This document shows positions 1 to 7,314 of a stretch of DNA of 50,468 nucleotides, piece by piece. The position numbers and the translations under genes are program-made. Every line of letters starts with the position of its first letter. Within the stretch, counting starts at the first letter, position 1. The notes below the pieces were generated by a model that was not told where the DNA came from, ran no database searches, and was given only the letters and a program-made list of their open reading frames with translations. Source of the stretch: an uncultured Peptococcaceae bacterium. GTDB taxonomy: Bacteria; Bacillota; Limnochordia; Darwinibacteriales; Darwinibacteriaceae. Where the stretch lies: contig CALKAR010000122.1 in the NCBI GenBank assembly GCA_937988745.1, forward strand, positions 1 to 50,468. Reading direction: 5' to 3'.

Positions 1-735
1 CAGCAAGGAACGGAGTGTCTTCATGTTCTACAACGGTGATATCAGTAATCTTGCCACCGGACACAGTGACGTCAACTACTAGTTCACCGCCGAAGCCTTG
101 ACCAACACCCCGATAAGTGCCGTCCGATACTGTGATCTCAAAACCTTCTGCTGTCGCTGGTGCATCTTCTACAGCAGTTGCTGCTTCAGCGTCAGCTGGC
201 GACTCAAGTGCACTGCGAACTGCCGCTATGATACCTTCACTTGTATAAGTTGCACCGCTGACAATATCTACTTCAGGGCTGTTTGCTTCTACAATGCGCC
301 CTGGAATGGTGTTGATTGCAGAATCAGAGATGCCAGGTGTGTCAGAATGAGAAACGACCTTGACATCAGCAATTTGACCGCTGCTAACTGTTACTTCCAC
401 TTCAATCTGACCGCTGAAACCAGCTGCACTGCCCTTGTAAGTGCCGTCGGCCCAGCCCACAGCCATGTCAACAGCTGCCTCTGATAGAGCGTTTTCTACT
501 GCACTCATGATAGCTTCACTAGTAATAGTTGCGCCAGAAACAGCATCTACCTTGGTGTCGTTAGCAGCAACGATGCGGCCAGGAATATTAGCGATAGCTC
601 CATCTGAAATACCAGGGGTATCAGAATGGGCAAGCACGCTGACATCAGCAATTTGACCGCCAGAAACTACGACCTCAACAGTCAGTCGGCCGCCAAAGGA
701 ATCTGCTTCTCCCGTATAAGTGCCATCAGACCAGC
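1..735 (-). repeat. Tandem FMN-binding domain repeats inside the Rnf fusion
   Basis: Three consecutive repeat units follow the RnfG domain: residues 478-560 (bases 487-733), 571-652 (209-454) and 682 onward (1-121, incomplete). Each opens with DGTY and carries an HxDTP motif followed, in the complete copies, by SGAT (Thr546, Thr639), the motif where FMN is attached through phosphoester to Thr in this family. The first two units are 93 residues apart and share an 18-base identical stretch over the QIADV codons, suggesting recent duplication. A linker rich in Ala, Glu and Thr (about 650-678) precedes the third. Cofactor loading is inference. Confidence 0.85.
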
Positions 736-2164
736 CAGCCGCCACTTCTGTCTTGGGGAAGAAGGCATCCATGAAACCTTCCAGAGCCCGACGCACGCCT
801 GTGGCCATGGCTCTCGAAGAAATTGTTGCACCAGAAACCCCATCGATGTCCGCACCTAGACTAAATGCGCTGTCTGAACCCATTCCAACAAACTGCTCCA
901 AGAAACTAGGCTTAGCAACTAAAGCGCCCAAACCTGGATCTTCCTGATGTTCTAAGACTCGCAGATCAGTGATGGCGAACTCATCATCGAGGGCAACCAA
1001 GAATTTAATTGGTCCATGGAAGCCCCGCTGTTCGGCCACAAAGGCGGCGCCTGTCAAGCTGCCATCTTCATCACGGACAGTGTAATAGCGATTACCATCA
1101 ATCTCTTCAACGGAGAACTGACTTGTACCCAACATCTCCGGTATGGGCAGATAATTACCACCGCTGAATACAGGCTGTGCTTCTTGAGCAGGGGTACCAA
1201 TCATAATCGCCAGGAGTACAACTGCTGCTGTCACAACTACACCCACTGCAGTACCTTGGAACCGCTGTTCGCGAGGGATGCCAACACCAAAGCGCTGAGG
1301 CATAGTGAGTCTATCCAAAATAGGTACCACAGCGTTCATTGCGAGAATAGCAAACGTTACGCCTTCGGGCAGCGATGTAAACTTACGGATGAAAACCGTG
1401 AGAACACCACAGCCGACTCCAAAGAGAAGCTGTCCCATGGGCGTCACTGGTGAAGTAACCATATCGGTGGCCATGAAGACTGCGCCAAATAAGAGGCCAC
1501 CAGCAAAAATTGTTACCCAAGGATTCAGCCCCCACAATAAAGCCACAACGAAAGCAGCTCCAACGTAACCTGCCGGAATCCGCCAATCAATGTGCCCTTT
1601 ATACAGCAGATAGGCTGCTCCAAGGAGAATAGCGATCACGGAAGTCTCGCCTATACTGCCTCCGACATTACCCCATATTAATGACCAATCAAAACTAGTC
1701 ATGGTCAGAAGAGGAGTAGCTCCTGTCACGGTGTCAAAAGGCAGCGTGAAGCGTACCATCTGCGATGTAAAAGCCAACAGCAGAATCGCCCTTGCCCCCA
1801 AAGCAGGATTGAAAATGTTATAACCCAAACCACCAAAGGGCAGTTTAACTACAGCAATAGCAATAAAACTGCCGATTACAGGTATCCACCATGCCGTAGT
1901 TGATGGCAGGATCAATCCCACCAGAACACCTGTTACAGCAGCACTGCCATCTCCGAACAAGCCTTCTTTTGTAAAAGGCCGCCGCAGCAGTACCATTTCA
2001 GCAACCATTGCCGCTGCCGTGCTGAGGATAACTATCCACAAAGCCCGAAGCCCAAAGAAAATCACCCCGGCTGCAAGGGCTGGAACTAGTGAAATCAGCA
2101 CGTCGCGCATTGTACTCTCTATTGTTACCGGACTACGTAAATAAGGACCCGTTCGTCTTTCCAT
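1..2164 (-). CDS. rnfD: RnfD-RnfG fusion with tandem FMN-binding domains (partial, open at left edge)
   Basis: Membrane subunits of the Rnf ion-translocating ferredoxin:NAD+ oxidoreductase. The frame is open without a stop from ATG 2164 to base 1 (721 codons); I translated it line by line. Residues 1-300 are RnfD: hydrophobic segments, GGLGYNIFNPA (113-123), the FMN-linkage motif TGAT with Thr150, GSIGETS and FMATDMVTSP. A hydrophobic helix at 303-321 followed by an RnfG domain follows without a stop (EDPGLG motif; SGAT ending at Thr447). Two further FMN_bind repeats begin at Trp478 and Trp571 (SGAT Thr546 and Thr639), and a third begins near Gly682 and is cut by the edge. RnfD and RnfG are normally separate proteins of about 320-350 and 190-210 residues. 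It starts 24 bp after rnfC. The fusion is read directly; function is by family. Confidence 0.9.
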   Translation of the reverse strand, partial: MERRTGPYLRSPVTIESTMRDVLISLVPALAAGVIFFGLRALWIVILSTAAAMVAEMVLLRRPFTKEGLFGDGSAAVTGVLVGLILPSTTAWWIPVIGSFIAIAVVKLPFGGLGYNIFNPALGARAILLLAFTSQMVRFTLPFDTVTGATPLLTMTSFDWSLIWGNVGGSIGETSVIAILLGAAYLLYKGHIDWRIPAGYVGAAFVVALLWGLNPWVTIFAGGLLFGAVFMATDMVTSPVTPMGQLLFGVGCGVLTVFIRKFTSLPEGVTFAILAMNAVVPILDRLTMPQRFGVGIPREQRFQGTAVGVVVTAAVVLLAIMIGTPAQEAQPVFSGGNYLPIPEMLGTSQFSVEEIDGNRYYTVRDEDGSLTGAAFVAEQRGFHGPIKFLVALDDEFAITDLRVLEHQEDPGLGALVAKPSFLEQFVGMGSDSAFSLGADIDGVSGATISSRAMATGVRRALEGFMDAFFPKTEVAAGWSDGTYTGEADSFGGRLTVEVVVSGGQIADVSVLAHSDTPGISDGAIANIPGRIVAANDTKVDAVSGATITSEAIMSAVENALSEAAVDMAVGWADGTYKGSAAGFSGQIEVEVTVSSGQIADVKVVSHSDTPGISDSAINTIPGRIVEANSPEVDIVSGATYTSEGIIAAVRSALESPADAEAATAVEDAPATAEGFEITVSDGTYRGVGQGFGGELVVDVTVSGGKITDITVVEHEDTPFLA

Positions 2165-2188
2165 ACTTTCCACTCCCTCAACCGCTTT

Positions 2189-3514
2189 TTACTTCGCCGC
2201 TTGTGCGGCTGCCCTTTCTGCGTGCCACCCAGCTTTGCCTTCTTTAATCCACGTGACCAAAGCCCGTTTTGATGGACATACAAAAGAACATAGACCGCAC
2301 TCAATACAGTCCATTAAACCAATGGAGGCAGCCTCTGAAAACCTGCCATTACGCGATAAATCTCCGAGCATGTTTGGTGCAAGCCCCATTGGACACACAT
2401 TTACACAGCGTGCACAGCGAATGCATGGACGATTTTCATCAAAACCAACTTCCTCAGCGGTTAAGGCTAGGATCCCTGACAGATTCTTGACCACCGGAGC
2501 TTCCAAGGAAACCACTGGCGGACCAGTCATAGGACCTCCACCCACGATAACCGCGGGGTCCCCTAAAGTTCCGCCGCAAAAATCGAGCAGAGCCTGCAGC
2601 GGAGTACCGATACGCACCCGAATATTTCGTGGGTCCACCACGGCACCACCGCTAACTGTGACAACGCGCTCATATGAAGCTGTTCCGTGTACTAGTGCTT
2701 CATAAATGCTGATAGCTGTATGCACGTTGCTTACAACACAGCCAACTTCAGCAGGCAATTTACCAGAAGGAACCTCTCGATTAACCGCCGCCTTAATCAA
2801 CTGTTTTTCTGCTCCCTGTGGATAGCGAACCTGCAGAACCGTGACTGATAAACTATCATCATCCCCAATTATCTCCTGCACCGCAGCAATGGCATCTGGC
2901 TTATTGGCTTCAATACCAAGAATGCCGCGCTCGGCTCCAACGGCCTTGATAATCGCCTTGGTTCCCTGAACTAACGCTTCCGCTTGTTCCACCATCAAAC
3001 GATGGTCACAGGTCAGATATGGTTCACATTCGGCTCCGTTGATAATCACCGTATCAACAGATTTGGGTGGATCAAGCTTAATAAATGTGGGGAAACCAGC
3101 CCCGCCCATGCCTACAATACCCGCCTCACGTACGGCCTGTCGGATCGATTCGGCAGACATCTTATCGATAGGACGCGTTGGATAGGTATGTTTTTCGTCC
3201 TTACCGTCATTTTCAATTACAACAGCTAGGCACTTACTACCGTTCAAAAGAACTCTCTCTTCGATGGCTGTGACCGTACCAGAGACGCTGGCATGAACCG
3301 GTGCGCTGACAAACTGGTCTGTGTCACCAATCTTCTGACCCATTTTGACGTAGTCTCCCACTGCCACTAATGGTTTGCAGGGAGCTCCAATATGCTGCCT
3401 CAGTGGAATAACCACATAAGGTGGAGGAGCTAACGTTACAATGGGTTTATGTTCAGTAGCTTCTTTCCGGTGTGGAATTTCAGACCCACCCCGCGGAAAT
3501 GTCTTAGCTATCAA
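2189..3514 (-). CDS. rnfC: Electron transport complex subunit RnfC
   Basis: RnfC is the peripheral NADH/FMN and iron-sulfur subunit of the Rnf complex, passing electrons between NAD(H) and the membrane subunits. The 441-residue protein has the N-terminal barrel-sandwich region, a central Rossmann-like FMN/NADH region with GMGGAGFPT, an SLBB segment, and two [4Fe-4S] motifs near the C-terminus: CIRCARCVNVCP and CIECGLCSFVCP. It starts with TTG at 3514 behind an AAGGGTGA ribosome binding site. Length and domain order are standard. It is the first gene of the operon and precedes the RnfD-G fusion by 24 bp, matching the usual rnfC-D-G-E-A-B order. Confidence 0.95.
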   Translation of the reverse strand: MIAKTFPRGGSEIPHRKEATEHKPIVTLAPPPYVVIPLRQHIGAPCKPLVAVGDYVKMGQKIGDTDQFVSAPVHASVSGTVTAIEERVLLNGSKCLAVVIENDGKDEKHTYPTRPIDKMSAESIRQAVREAGIVGMGGAGFPTFIKLDPPKSVDTVIINGAECEPYLTCDHRLMVEQAEALVQGTKAIIKAVGAERGILGIEANKPDAIAAVQEIIGDDDSLSVTVLQVRYPQGAEKQLIKAAVNREVPSGKLPAEVGCVVSNVHTAISIYEALVHGTASYERVVTVSGGAVVDPRNIRVRIGTPLQALLDFCGGTLGDPAVIVGGGPMTGPPVVSLEAPVVKNLSGILALTAEEVGFDENRPCIRCARCVNVCPMGLAPNMLGDLSRNGRFSEAASIGLMDCIECGLCSFVCPSKRALVTWIKEGKAGWHAERAAAQAAK

Positions 3515-3553
3515 AAAGACTCACCCTTTCGCTAAGTGTAGGCGATCGAGAAA

Positions 3554-3584
3554 ATTATCACGAACACCACATGATCCTATTCAA
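3554..3584 (-). promoter_or_regulatory. Possible promoter of the rnf operon
   Basis: In the gap before rnfC, TTGAAT (3579-3584) and GATAAT (3554-3559) read on the minus strand as -35 and -10 boxes, with a long 19-base spacer. The -10 is 5/6 to consensus, but the spacing is poor, so this is tentative. Confidence 0.3.
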
Positions 3585-3710
3585 CGACCTTAAGATAATT
3601 CCTGCACTAATTTTTTTAAATAAATGGACACCTGGTGACAGTTACCTGCTTAAAACATGGCTGAACGGAAACACTAAAGCACACAAACATATTCCTTGGG
3701 AGGGATAAAC

Positions 3711-3953
3711 ATGGCACTAGGCTCAAACACCAGCAAGCAAAAACTGGTCCCTCAAGCATATCAAGCACTGAATCAGTTCAAATACGAAGTAGCAGCCGAA
3801 TTGGGAATCAATCCCGAGTACAAAACTGGCTACTGGGGTAACATTTCCTCAAGGGAATGTGGTGCCGTCGGCGGACACATGGTCCGGAGAATGATTGCCC
3901 TGGCAGAACAAGAACTCCTTCGCCAACAGGGTGCCTTCACAACTCAGATGTAA
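3711..3953 (+). CDS. Alpha/beta-type small acid-soluble spore protein
   Basis: These proteins coat and protect DNA in the dormant endospore and are degraded at germination by the GPR protease. The 80-residue product has the two family signatures: FKYEVAAELGI, containing the GPR cleavage region (E-V instead of the more usual E-I), and a C-terminal GGHMVRRMI. The ATG at 3711 is chosen over an in-frame GTG 15 bases upstream because a strong GGGAGGG site (3698-3704) sits just before it. The gene stands alone on the plus strand with its own terminator. It is direct evidence that the organism sporulates. Expression from forespore sigma-G is expected from the family, but I could not find a convincing sigma-G promoter. 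Confidence 0.95.
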   Translation: MALGSNTSKQKLVPQAYQALNQFKYEVAAELGINPEYKTGYWGNISSRECGAVGGHMVRRMIALAEQELLRQQGAFTTQM

Positions 3954-3963
3954 ACACGTAAAG

Positions 3964-3994
3964 AAGCACTTCGGCTCACCGAAGTGCTTTTTTT
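3964..3994 (+). terminator. Rho-independent terminator of the spore protein gene
   Basis: A perfect 11-bp stem (AAGCACTTCGG with its complement) closes a CTCA loop and runs into seven T residues. The stop codon of the converging methyltransferase gene lies in the loop (3976-3978). Confidence 0.95.
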
Positions 3995-4731
3995 GCGACA
4001 AACTGCCAGCGTTCACAATCAGGGGTTGGTGGTTCCTTGGTCATGAATCCGTAACAGCCAACCAATTCGAAGCCTGTCTCTTGCAAGAAGGTTTGGACCG
4101 TCTCCGGTCTCCACAACTTCTGCACATGGCGCTCCTGCACCCGATGGTAAGCAGCTCCATCTCCTGTAATAAAAAATGTCAACTCCATGGTACAGGTTTC
4201 TTGCTCTTCGTCGAAGCTGTTGTCCCAAAAGTATGCGAAGTCCTCGTGTAAATCAGCATATGAGTTGTTTCCGTATATTTCTCTCAATTTCGATTCAGAG
4301 TTCAAATCAAAGAAGAATACACCACCGTCGGTCAAGTGGCGGTGTATCGCTTGGAGAGCTCGACGGAAGTCTAAAGCAGTTGTTAAATAATTCATGGCGT
4401 CGCATGCGGCAACCGCTATGTCCCACTTCTGATCTGGAAACTGTAGGTTCCGCATATCCTGTACTCTAAAATCAAGGGCAAACCCTTGAGTGAAGGACTT
4501 CTCTTGAGCATAGCTGATCATCTCAGGAGAGATATCAACTCCCACAACCTCCACGCCGTGTGCCACCAAGGCCATGGTAAGATTACCTGTACCACAGCCG
4601 AGCTCTAAGACAGTCTGTGGTTGAATTCCCATATCTTCTGCGAGATGCATGAGATAAGCAGCCCACGCCTCGTAATCTTCATCCATCAACAAATCGTAAA
4701 ACTGCGCTAAATGAGTATATGCTTCTTTCAT
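3976..4731 (-). CDS. Class I SAM-dependent methyltransferase, YqeM-like
   Basis: The 251-residue protein has a Rossmann methyltransferase fold: motif I VLELGCGTGN near residue 42, the acidic GVDIS motif, and a DAMNYL segment of the YqeM group. The substrate is unknown. Its ATG overlaps the rsfS stop (ATGA), so translation is coupled. In Bacillus the same neighbour order (nadD, rsfS, then yqeM) occurs, supporting the YqeM assignment. The gene ends inside the loop of the converging spore-protein terminator, so its mRNA overlaps that gene's 3' end. Methyltransferase activity is confident by motif; the biological target is not. Confidence 0.85.
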   Translation of the reverse strand: MKEAYTHLAQFYDLLMDEDYEAWAAYLMHLAEDMGIQPQTVLELGCGTGNLTMALVAHGVEVVGVDISPEMISYAQEKSFTQGFALDFRVQDMRNLQFPDQKWDIAVAACDAMNYLTTALDFRRALQAIHRHLTDGGVFFFDLNSESKLREIYGNNSYADLHEDFAYFWDNSFDEEQETCTMELTFFITGDGAAYHRVQERHVQKLWRPETVQTFLQETGFELVGCYGFMTKEPPTPDCERWQFVAKKALR

Positions 4732-5078
4732 GGCACTGCAATTCGTTCAGCATCAGCCCAGAGCTTCTCTAGATTATAATATCTTCGCGCTTCTTCCTCA
4801 AAAACGTGCACGACAACACCGCCGTAGTCTAACAGTATCCAGCTATTGCCGCCTCTGCCTTCATGGCGGAGGAGCTCAACACCTGCGTCATCGAGCTGAT
4901 CAATTATTTCTCGTACAATTGTATCAATCTGAATCTGTGTTTCAGCACTACAGATAACGAAAAAATCCGTTTCCGCGGTCAGAGCTGAGACGTTGAGGAC
5001 TTGTACGTCATTGGCCTTTTTGTCCGATGCTGCACGGGCAGCCGCCAAGGCAATTTCCTGGGGATTGGTCATGGTCAA
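4728..5078 (-). CDS. rsfS: Ribosomal silencing factor RsfS
   Basis: RsfS binds ribosomal protein L14 and blocks joining of the 30S and 50S subunits under poor nutrition. The 116-residue product matches the family in length and has the conserved ALTAETDFFVICS and WILLDYGGVVVHVF segments. The listed start is TTG 5078, which overlaps the upstream stop as TTGA behind AGAGGAGC; an ATG two codons later (5072) is the alternative. It overlaps both neighbours by four bases, so the LCP gene, rsfS and yqeM are tightly coupled. Confidence 0.93.
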   Translation of the reverse strand: MTMTNPQEIALAAARAASDKKANDVQVLNVSALTAETDFFVICSAETQIQIDTIVREIIDQLDDAGVELLRHEGRGGNSWILLDYGGVVVHVFEEEARRYYNLEKLWADAERIAVP

Positions 5079-6343
5079 ATTCCCACGCTCCTCTGCAAGT
5101 TGAAGTTGCCGCCAATGATTATAGTAGCTGTGCCAGGCTCTTGTCCATCTCCTGCTTGGACTAATACTGCGGCATCTAGAAGGACAGCAAGATCATCGAC
5201 ACGATGTTTATCCTGTTCGGAGACAACAATTTGCGTTTCCGCGAAGTCGAAGTGTTGAGCGTTGCCTAACGATACGACATCATATCCCTTGCCACGGAGC
5301 ATATTCGCCACCTGCTGAGCGATACCGCTCCGGCCATTTCCGTTCAACACTGTAAGCTTCAAAGGTTCTGGTATACCCCAAACGAGTGAATCCACAACCT
5401 GCGCAGCCTTCTGCTCGTTTACGATCCAATACCAAGCACCGTTCAGCACCTGGCTGTTTCCGGGCAGTACCGACGACGAAATCCGTTCTGGTGAAAAGCG
5501 GGTACTGGCCAATGCTAGACTGAATACTTCATCCCAAGGCAGATTCGTCTGCACCATCTTCAGGACCTGACTGATAAGCTGCGGAAGCTTAGTAATGACC
5601 GATGGACTGAGCACCTTATCAGCCAGAGCCGCCAAGAACTTCCGCTGACGCTCCACTCTACCATCGTACTCTCCCTTGAAGGGATCTACCAGAGCAATAT
5701 CACCTAAACGATCACGATAGCGAACATATTGCAGTGCTTTCTCACCATCAAGCACCTGTCTGCCGGGCTTTAAATTAATGTATAGGTCTTGGGCCTTATC
5801 TTCGTAGACCATTTCTCGTTCGACTGTGATCTCCACACCGCCGAGAATATCTACAATTTTCTCGAAACCCTCAAAATCGGTCTGAACATAGTACTGAACC
5901 GGTACCTGAAGAAGATTAGAAACCGCCTCCATTACCAGCTCTGGCCCACCGCGGGCATAGGCCGCATTCACCCTATCCCAGCGGTTGTGACTGGGAAGCC
6001 AAACACGGGTATCTCTGGGAATTGATATAACTCCAGCTTCTCCTGCTTTGGTATCGAGGGAAACAAGGAGAATTGTATCAGCTCGGGATCCGGAGGCTGA
6101 CAGCTTGTCTGTACCGAGACAAAGGATATTAAGCCTGCGGCCCTCCAAAGTAGGCTGAGCCGCCATACCACTAATCTGTGCTGACCTATTGTAGCTGTAG
6201 CGCGCTACAACAAGCATTAGGATCAGCCCTAAAATAATTGTAATCGTGTAGAAAATAGCCTGCCTCCGACGATATCTGCGCTTGAGAGCCCGCCGTTCTT
6301 CTAGTTCTGCCTTACGTCGTGCAACCTCTTCAGGTGAAAGCAC
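5075..6343 (-). CDS. LytR-CpsA-Psr (LCP) family cell wall glycopolymer transferase
   Basis: LCP enzymes attach teichoic acids or other glycopolymers from undecaprenyl-linked precursors to peptidoglycan. After a basic N-terminus there is one membrane helix (about residues 30-50), then the extracytoplasmic LCP domain with GTDKLSASGSRADTILL, the SIPRDTRVW motif containing catalytic Arg and Asp residues, and DRVNAAYA. A C-terminal LytR_C domain follows (LTVLNGNGRSGIAQQVAN). GTG 6343 is preferred because a GGAGGGGGG site lies nine bases upstream; a TTG at 6361 would add six residues. It sits between nadD and rsfS, where many relatives also have yqeK, absent here. Confidence 0.9.
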   Translation of the reverse strand: MLSPEEVARRKAELEERRALKRRYRRRQAIFYTITIILGLILMLVVARYSYNRSAQISGMAAQPTLEGRRLNILCLGTDKLSASGSRADTILLVSLDTKAGEAGVISIPRDTRVWLPSHNRWDRVNAAYARGGPELVMEAVSNLLQVPVQYYVQTDFEGFEKIVDILGGVEITVEREMVYEDKAQDLYINLKPGRQVLDGEKALQYVRYRDRLGDIALVDPFKGEYDGRVERQRKFLAALADKVLSPSVITKLPQLISQVLKMVQTNLPWDEVFSLALASTRFSPERISSSVLPGNSQVLNGAWYWIVNEQKAAQVVDSLVWGIPEPLKLTVLNGNGRSGIAQQVANMLRGKGYDVVSLGNAQHFDFAETQIVVSEQDKHRVDDLAVLLDAAVLVQAGDGQEPGTATIIIGGNFNLQRSVGI

Positions 6344-6383
6344 TGCCCGCCCCCCCTCCAACAGCTGGTATCCTTAGTAAGTA

Positions 6384-7001
6384 CTATTTATACAAACCAT
6401 TTCGACGGATATAGTGCTCAACTGGCTCCGGAACCAAATAGCGGATAGAATTGCCTGTCCGTACCCGTTCCCGAATATCCGTTGACGAAATGGCTAAAGC
6501 AGGTACCTTAATCATGTGTACCCGATCAGGGTACTGGTCCAACCATGCCTTTGTTTCTGGCGGAATACTATCCAGCTCAAAACCGGGGCGAGTCGCCCCA
6601 ATAAACTGAGCTAATTCTAAGAGCTTATCCGGGTTTTTCCAGCGCATTATTTCTAGAATGGCATCGGCTCCAGTGATGAAATAAAGCTCCGTACCTTCGC
6701 CGTACTGCTCATGCAGAATACGGAGAGTATCAACAGTATAGCTGATGCCTTCCCGGTCAATGTCAACCCGAGACACATCAAAATAGGGATTGCTCAGCGT
6801 TGCGAGCACCGTCATCATATAGCGGTGTTCCGCATCGCTAACACCCTCTGGGCTCTTATGAGGCGGCGTGCCTGATGGCAGGAAAAGCACTCTCTCCAAC
6901 CCAAATTCCTTTCGGGCAGCTTCGGCCGTAACTAAATGGCCGAAATGAATCGGATCAAACGTACCGCCCATAATCCCCAATTTGCGCACACTTTCTGTCA
7001 C
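6384..7001 (-). CDS. nadD: Nicotinate-nucleotide adenylyltransferase
   Basis: NadD adenylates nicotinate mononucleotide to deamido-NAD in NAD synthesis. The 205-residue protein has the nucleotidyltransferase signature GGTFDPIHFGH (residues 11-21) and the C-terminal ISSTDIRERVR motif binding the ATP phosphates. The GTG at 7001 is preceded by AAGGAGG at good spacing. It lies 12 bp after yhbY and 40 bp before the LCP gene, the usual Bacillota neighbourhood. Confidence 0.95.
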   Translation of the reverse strand: MTESVRKLGIMGGTFDPIHFGHLVTAEAARKEFGLERVLFLPSGTPPHKSPEGVSDAEHRYMMTVLATLSNPYFDVSRVDIDREGISYTVDTLRILHEQYGEGTELYFITGADAILEIMRWKNPDKLLELAQFIGATRPGFELDSIPPETKAWLDQYPDRVHMIKVPALAISSTDIRERVRTGNSIRYLVPEPVEHYIRRNGLYK

Positions 7002-7013
7002 AGCAGGTCCTCC

Positions 7014-7304
7014 TTAAGGCAGCACAATCCTCGGATCTTCAATAGATGGCCTGTACAGCAGAATCACTCTACCGATGCGCTGTACCACATCACAGTCCAG
7101 TGCTTCACTGATCTCGTCTGCAATGTCGCCTTCATCTTCGAGGCAGTTCTTAAGGACCCGCACTTTGATAAGCTCTCTAGCTTCTAGCGCTGCATCTAGT
7201 TGATCTAACAATTCGTCACTTAGTCCGCCTTTCCCTATTTGGAAAATAGGCTCCAATTCATTTCCAAGTGAACGCAAATAAGCTCTCTGCTTGCTGTTAA
7301 GCAT
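7014..7304 (-). CDS. yhbY: Ribosome assembly RNA-binding protein YhbY (CRS1-YhbY domain)
   Basis: YhbY binds pre-50S particles and assists ribosome assembly. The 96-residue protein is one CRS1-YhbY domain: KQRAYLRSLGNELEPIFQIGKGG, with the GKGG loop typical of the family, and VQRIGRVILLYR at the end. It has an ATG start behind GAGGT and follows obg by ten bases. Placement beside obg, nadD and rsfS forms a ribosome-maturation module. Confidence 0.93.
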   Translation of the reverse strand: MLNSKQRAYLRSLGNELEPIFQIGKGGLSDELLDQLDAALEARELIKVRVLKNCLEDEGDIADEISEALDCDVVQRIGRVILLYRPSIEDPRIVLP

Positions 7305-7314
7305 AGTTAGTACC

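Noticed and set aside
98..1568. Several open frames on the plus strand over the Rnf fusion
   Set aside because: The minus strand holds a continuous RnfD-RnfG frame with all family motifs; the plus-strand products are low-complexity shadows.
3606..3700. A sigma-G promoter before the spore protein gene
   Set aside because: No pair of boxes near the sigma-G consensus had acceptable spacing; CATATT at 3689 is too close to the ribosome binding site.
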